Positions 62,859 through 64,000 of a DNA stretch of 64,000 nt are shown here, in pieces (positions within the stretch are counted from its first letter, which is position 1; every line of letters starts with the position of its first letter). The stretch spans positions 5,119,501 through 5,183,500 of the forward strand of contig NZ_AP019365.1 in the NCBI RefSeq assembly GCF_033095865.1, given 5' to 3'. The position numbers and the translations under genes were made by a program. The stretch is from Pseudomonas sp. KU43P (lineage in GTDB: Bacteria; Pseudomonadota; Gammaproteobacteria; Pseudomonadales; Pseudomonadaceae). The notes under the pieces were generated by a model. The model made no database searches and was not told where the DNA came from. It worked only from the letters and a program-made list of their open reading frames with translations.

Positions 62859-63001
62859 CCGTGCAGCGGTCCCCAGCAATCTCACAGGCAATCTTTGCCG
62901 CCAAGACACCAGCCTTGTAATGTTTGCTTCACCATAACGCCGACAGCCCCAAAGCGTGTTAGCCCCAACGGCCGGCGTCATTAGCTTGCAGGTAACACCG
63001 C

Positions 63002-63868
63002 ATGGAAATCCGCCATTTCCGCTACTTCCTCTGCGTCGCCCGGCACGGCCACTTCACCCGTGCTGCCGAGCAGCTGGGCATCGCCCCGCCAACCCTCAGC
63101 CGGCAGATCCAGGACATGGAGCGCGAACTGGGTGTACGCCTGTTCGAGCGCAACCAGCGTGAGGTGAACCTCACCGCCGCTGGCCAGGCGCTGTTGATCG
63201 AGGCCGAGCAGGCGGTGCGCCAGTTCGATGCCGCGCAACTGGGGGCGCAACGGGCCGGCCGTGGTGAAAGTGGCAGTATCGAGTTGGGCTACGTGGCCTC
63301 GGCGGCGTACTCGGGCATGTTGCAGCGGCAGGTCATCAGTTTCAGCGACACCCACCCCGGCGTGCGTCTGAACATCCGCGAACTGCCCATGGCCGAGCTG
63401 CCCGGCATGGTTCGCGACGGCCTGCTGGACCTGGCTTACGTGCGCTCGCCCATGGAGCTGCCTGAAGAGCTCGAGGCCATTGCACTGCACCAGGAAGACT
63501 TCGTCCTTGCCCTGCCCGCCAGCTCGCGGATTAACGAACTGCAGCAGATCCCGGCATCACGTCTGGCTGGCGAAAACTTCATCCTTCCCGAGCAGATCTC
63601 CGGCACGCTGGAGGTGGCGGCACAGGGTGGATTCGTACCGCGTCTGGGCCCCCAACCCGGCAGCCTGGTTGCGGTGATTACCTTGGTTTCGCTGGGCCAG
63701 GGGATTGCCGTGGTGCCAGAGTCGGTAGTGCAGCGCATCAGCCTGCCGCAGGTGAACTACCGGCGCATTGCTGATTGCCAGGCCAGCTCGTGGTTGAGCC
63801 TGATTTACCGGCGCTTCGAGAAGGCCCCGGCGGTGAAGAGGTACGTGGCAATGATGGGCCCACGATGA
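63002..63868 (+). CDS. LysR-family transcriptional regulator
   Basis: A 288-residue LTTR. The N-terminal winged helix starts MEIRHFRYFLCVARHGHFTR and has AAEQLGIAPPTLSRQIQDME, then LGVRLFERNQREVNLT. The C-terminal substrate-binding domain begins near residue 90 (GSIELGYVASAAYSGML). Its inducer is unknown. It is divergent from the DHA2 exporter and probably regulates it. No strong ribosome-binding site precedes the ATG. Confidence 0.92.
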   Translation: MEIRHFRYFLCVARHGHFTRAAEQLGIAPPTLSRQIQDMERELGVRLFERNQREVNLTAAGQALLIEAEQAVRQFDAAQLGAQRAGRGESGSIELGYVASAAYSGMLQRQVISFSDTHPGVRLNIRELPMAELPGMVRDGLLDLAYVRSPMELPEELEAIALHQEDFVLALPASSRINELQQIPASRLAGENFILPEQISGTLEVAAQGGFVPRLGPQPGSLVAVITLVSLGQGIAVVPESVVQRISLPQVNYRRIADCQASSWLSLIYRRFEKAPAVKRYVAMMGPR

Positions 63869-63902
63869 ACATCCCATGGCAAGCACCTTGCGCCTCCCCC
63901 CA

Positions 63903-63934
63903 AAAAACGAGGGCACCCTCAACGGATGCCCTCG
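63903..63934 (-). terminator. Terminator of a minus-strand gene at the window edge
   Basis: GAGGGCA / TGCCCTC with an 11-nt loop; on the minus strand it is followed by GTTTTTTG. It lies 25 nt beyond the stop at 63959. Confidence 0.7.
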
Positions 63935-63958
63935 CCCTTGATTAGCAGGTGACCCCCA

Positions 63959-64000
63959 TCACCCCATCGTCCGCGCCACCACCGGCTGCGCATGCCCCCG
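63959..64000 (-). CDS. C-terminal end of an unidentified gene (partial)
   Basis: The minus strand reads RGHAQPVVARTMG and a TGA stop at 63959-63961, then a rho-independent terminator. The terminator supports a minus-strand gene entering from beyond the window; only 13 residues are visible, too few to identify. Another frame is possible. Confidence 0.35.
   Translation of the reverse strand, partial: RGHAQPVVARTMG

Overview
The window looks like chromosome of a Pseudomonas putida-group bacterium. The evidence is the high-GC coding style, the gene order (pgi-acs; pnp-rpsO-truB-rbfA-infB-nusA-rimP; secG-tpiA-glmM-folP-ftsH; greA-carB-carA-dapB-dnaJ-dnaK-grpE; recN; fur/omlA; ratA/smpB; lldR-lldP-lldD-dld; ssrA), and many copies of the pseudomonad REP palindrome (core GCCGGCTTGCCGGCGAT) between genes. 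All assignments come from reading the translated sequence; no database search was run.

Region 1 (1-46.9 kb) is mostly core genome. It starts with the end of pgi and acetyl-CoA synthetase, then a DUF2236 protein, a large AsmA-like DUF748 protein and a few small genes. A long minus-strand block follows: RNA decay and translation (pnp to rimP, initiator tRNA, tRNA-Leu), then secG, tpiA, glmM, folP, ftsH and rlmE. Next come greA/carBA/dapB and the chaperone cluster dnaJ-dnaK-grpE. Textbook sigma-32 promoters sit before grpE and dnaK, and a LexA box sits before recN. Fur and omlA/bamE are divergent, followed by ratA and smpB. The lactate module is lldR, a palindromic operator, then lldP-lldD-dld. 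Two small pseudomonad-type genes (DUF6124/DUF3077-like) follow a strikingly structured leader of about 170 nt.

Region 2 (46.9-60.8 kb) is a genomic island inserted at the 3' end of the tmRNA gene ssrA. A P4-type tyrosine integrase lies just inside the left end, and a degenerate copy of the ssrA 3' end marks the right end. The 9-mer GGTATTCCA recurs near both ends. The island carries a second tyrosine recombinase with a small partner, and an AT-rich defence-like core. This core contains a reverse transcriptase-nitrilase fusion (DRT type 1/UG1), a tightly overlapping operon of HigB-like toxin, HigA-ImmA/IrrE protein and Beta-family protein under an apparently autoregulated promoter, and a dCTPase/MazG-like pyrophosphohydrolase paired with a PD-(D/E)XK-DUF2075 helicase. 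I saw no phage structural, conjugation or CRISPR genes.

Region 3 (60.8-64 kb) returns to chromosome: a terminator, a truncated IS transposase remnant, a 14-TM-type MFS exporter divergent from a LysR regulator, and the terminator and last codons of a further minus-strand gene at the window edge.

The most interesting parts are the toxin/antitoxin-protease/Beta operon, its neighbouring DRT1 gene, and the structured leader upstream of the DUF6124/DUF3077 pair.
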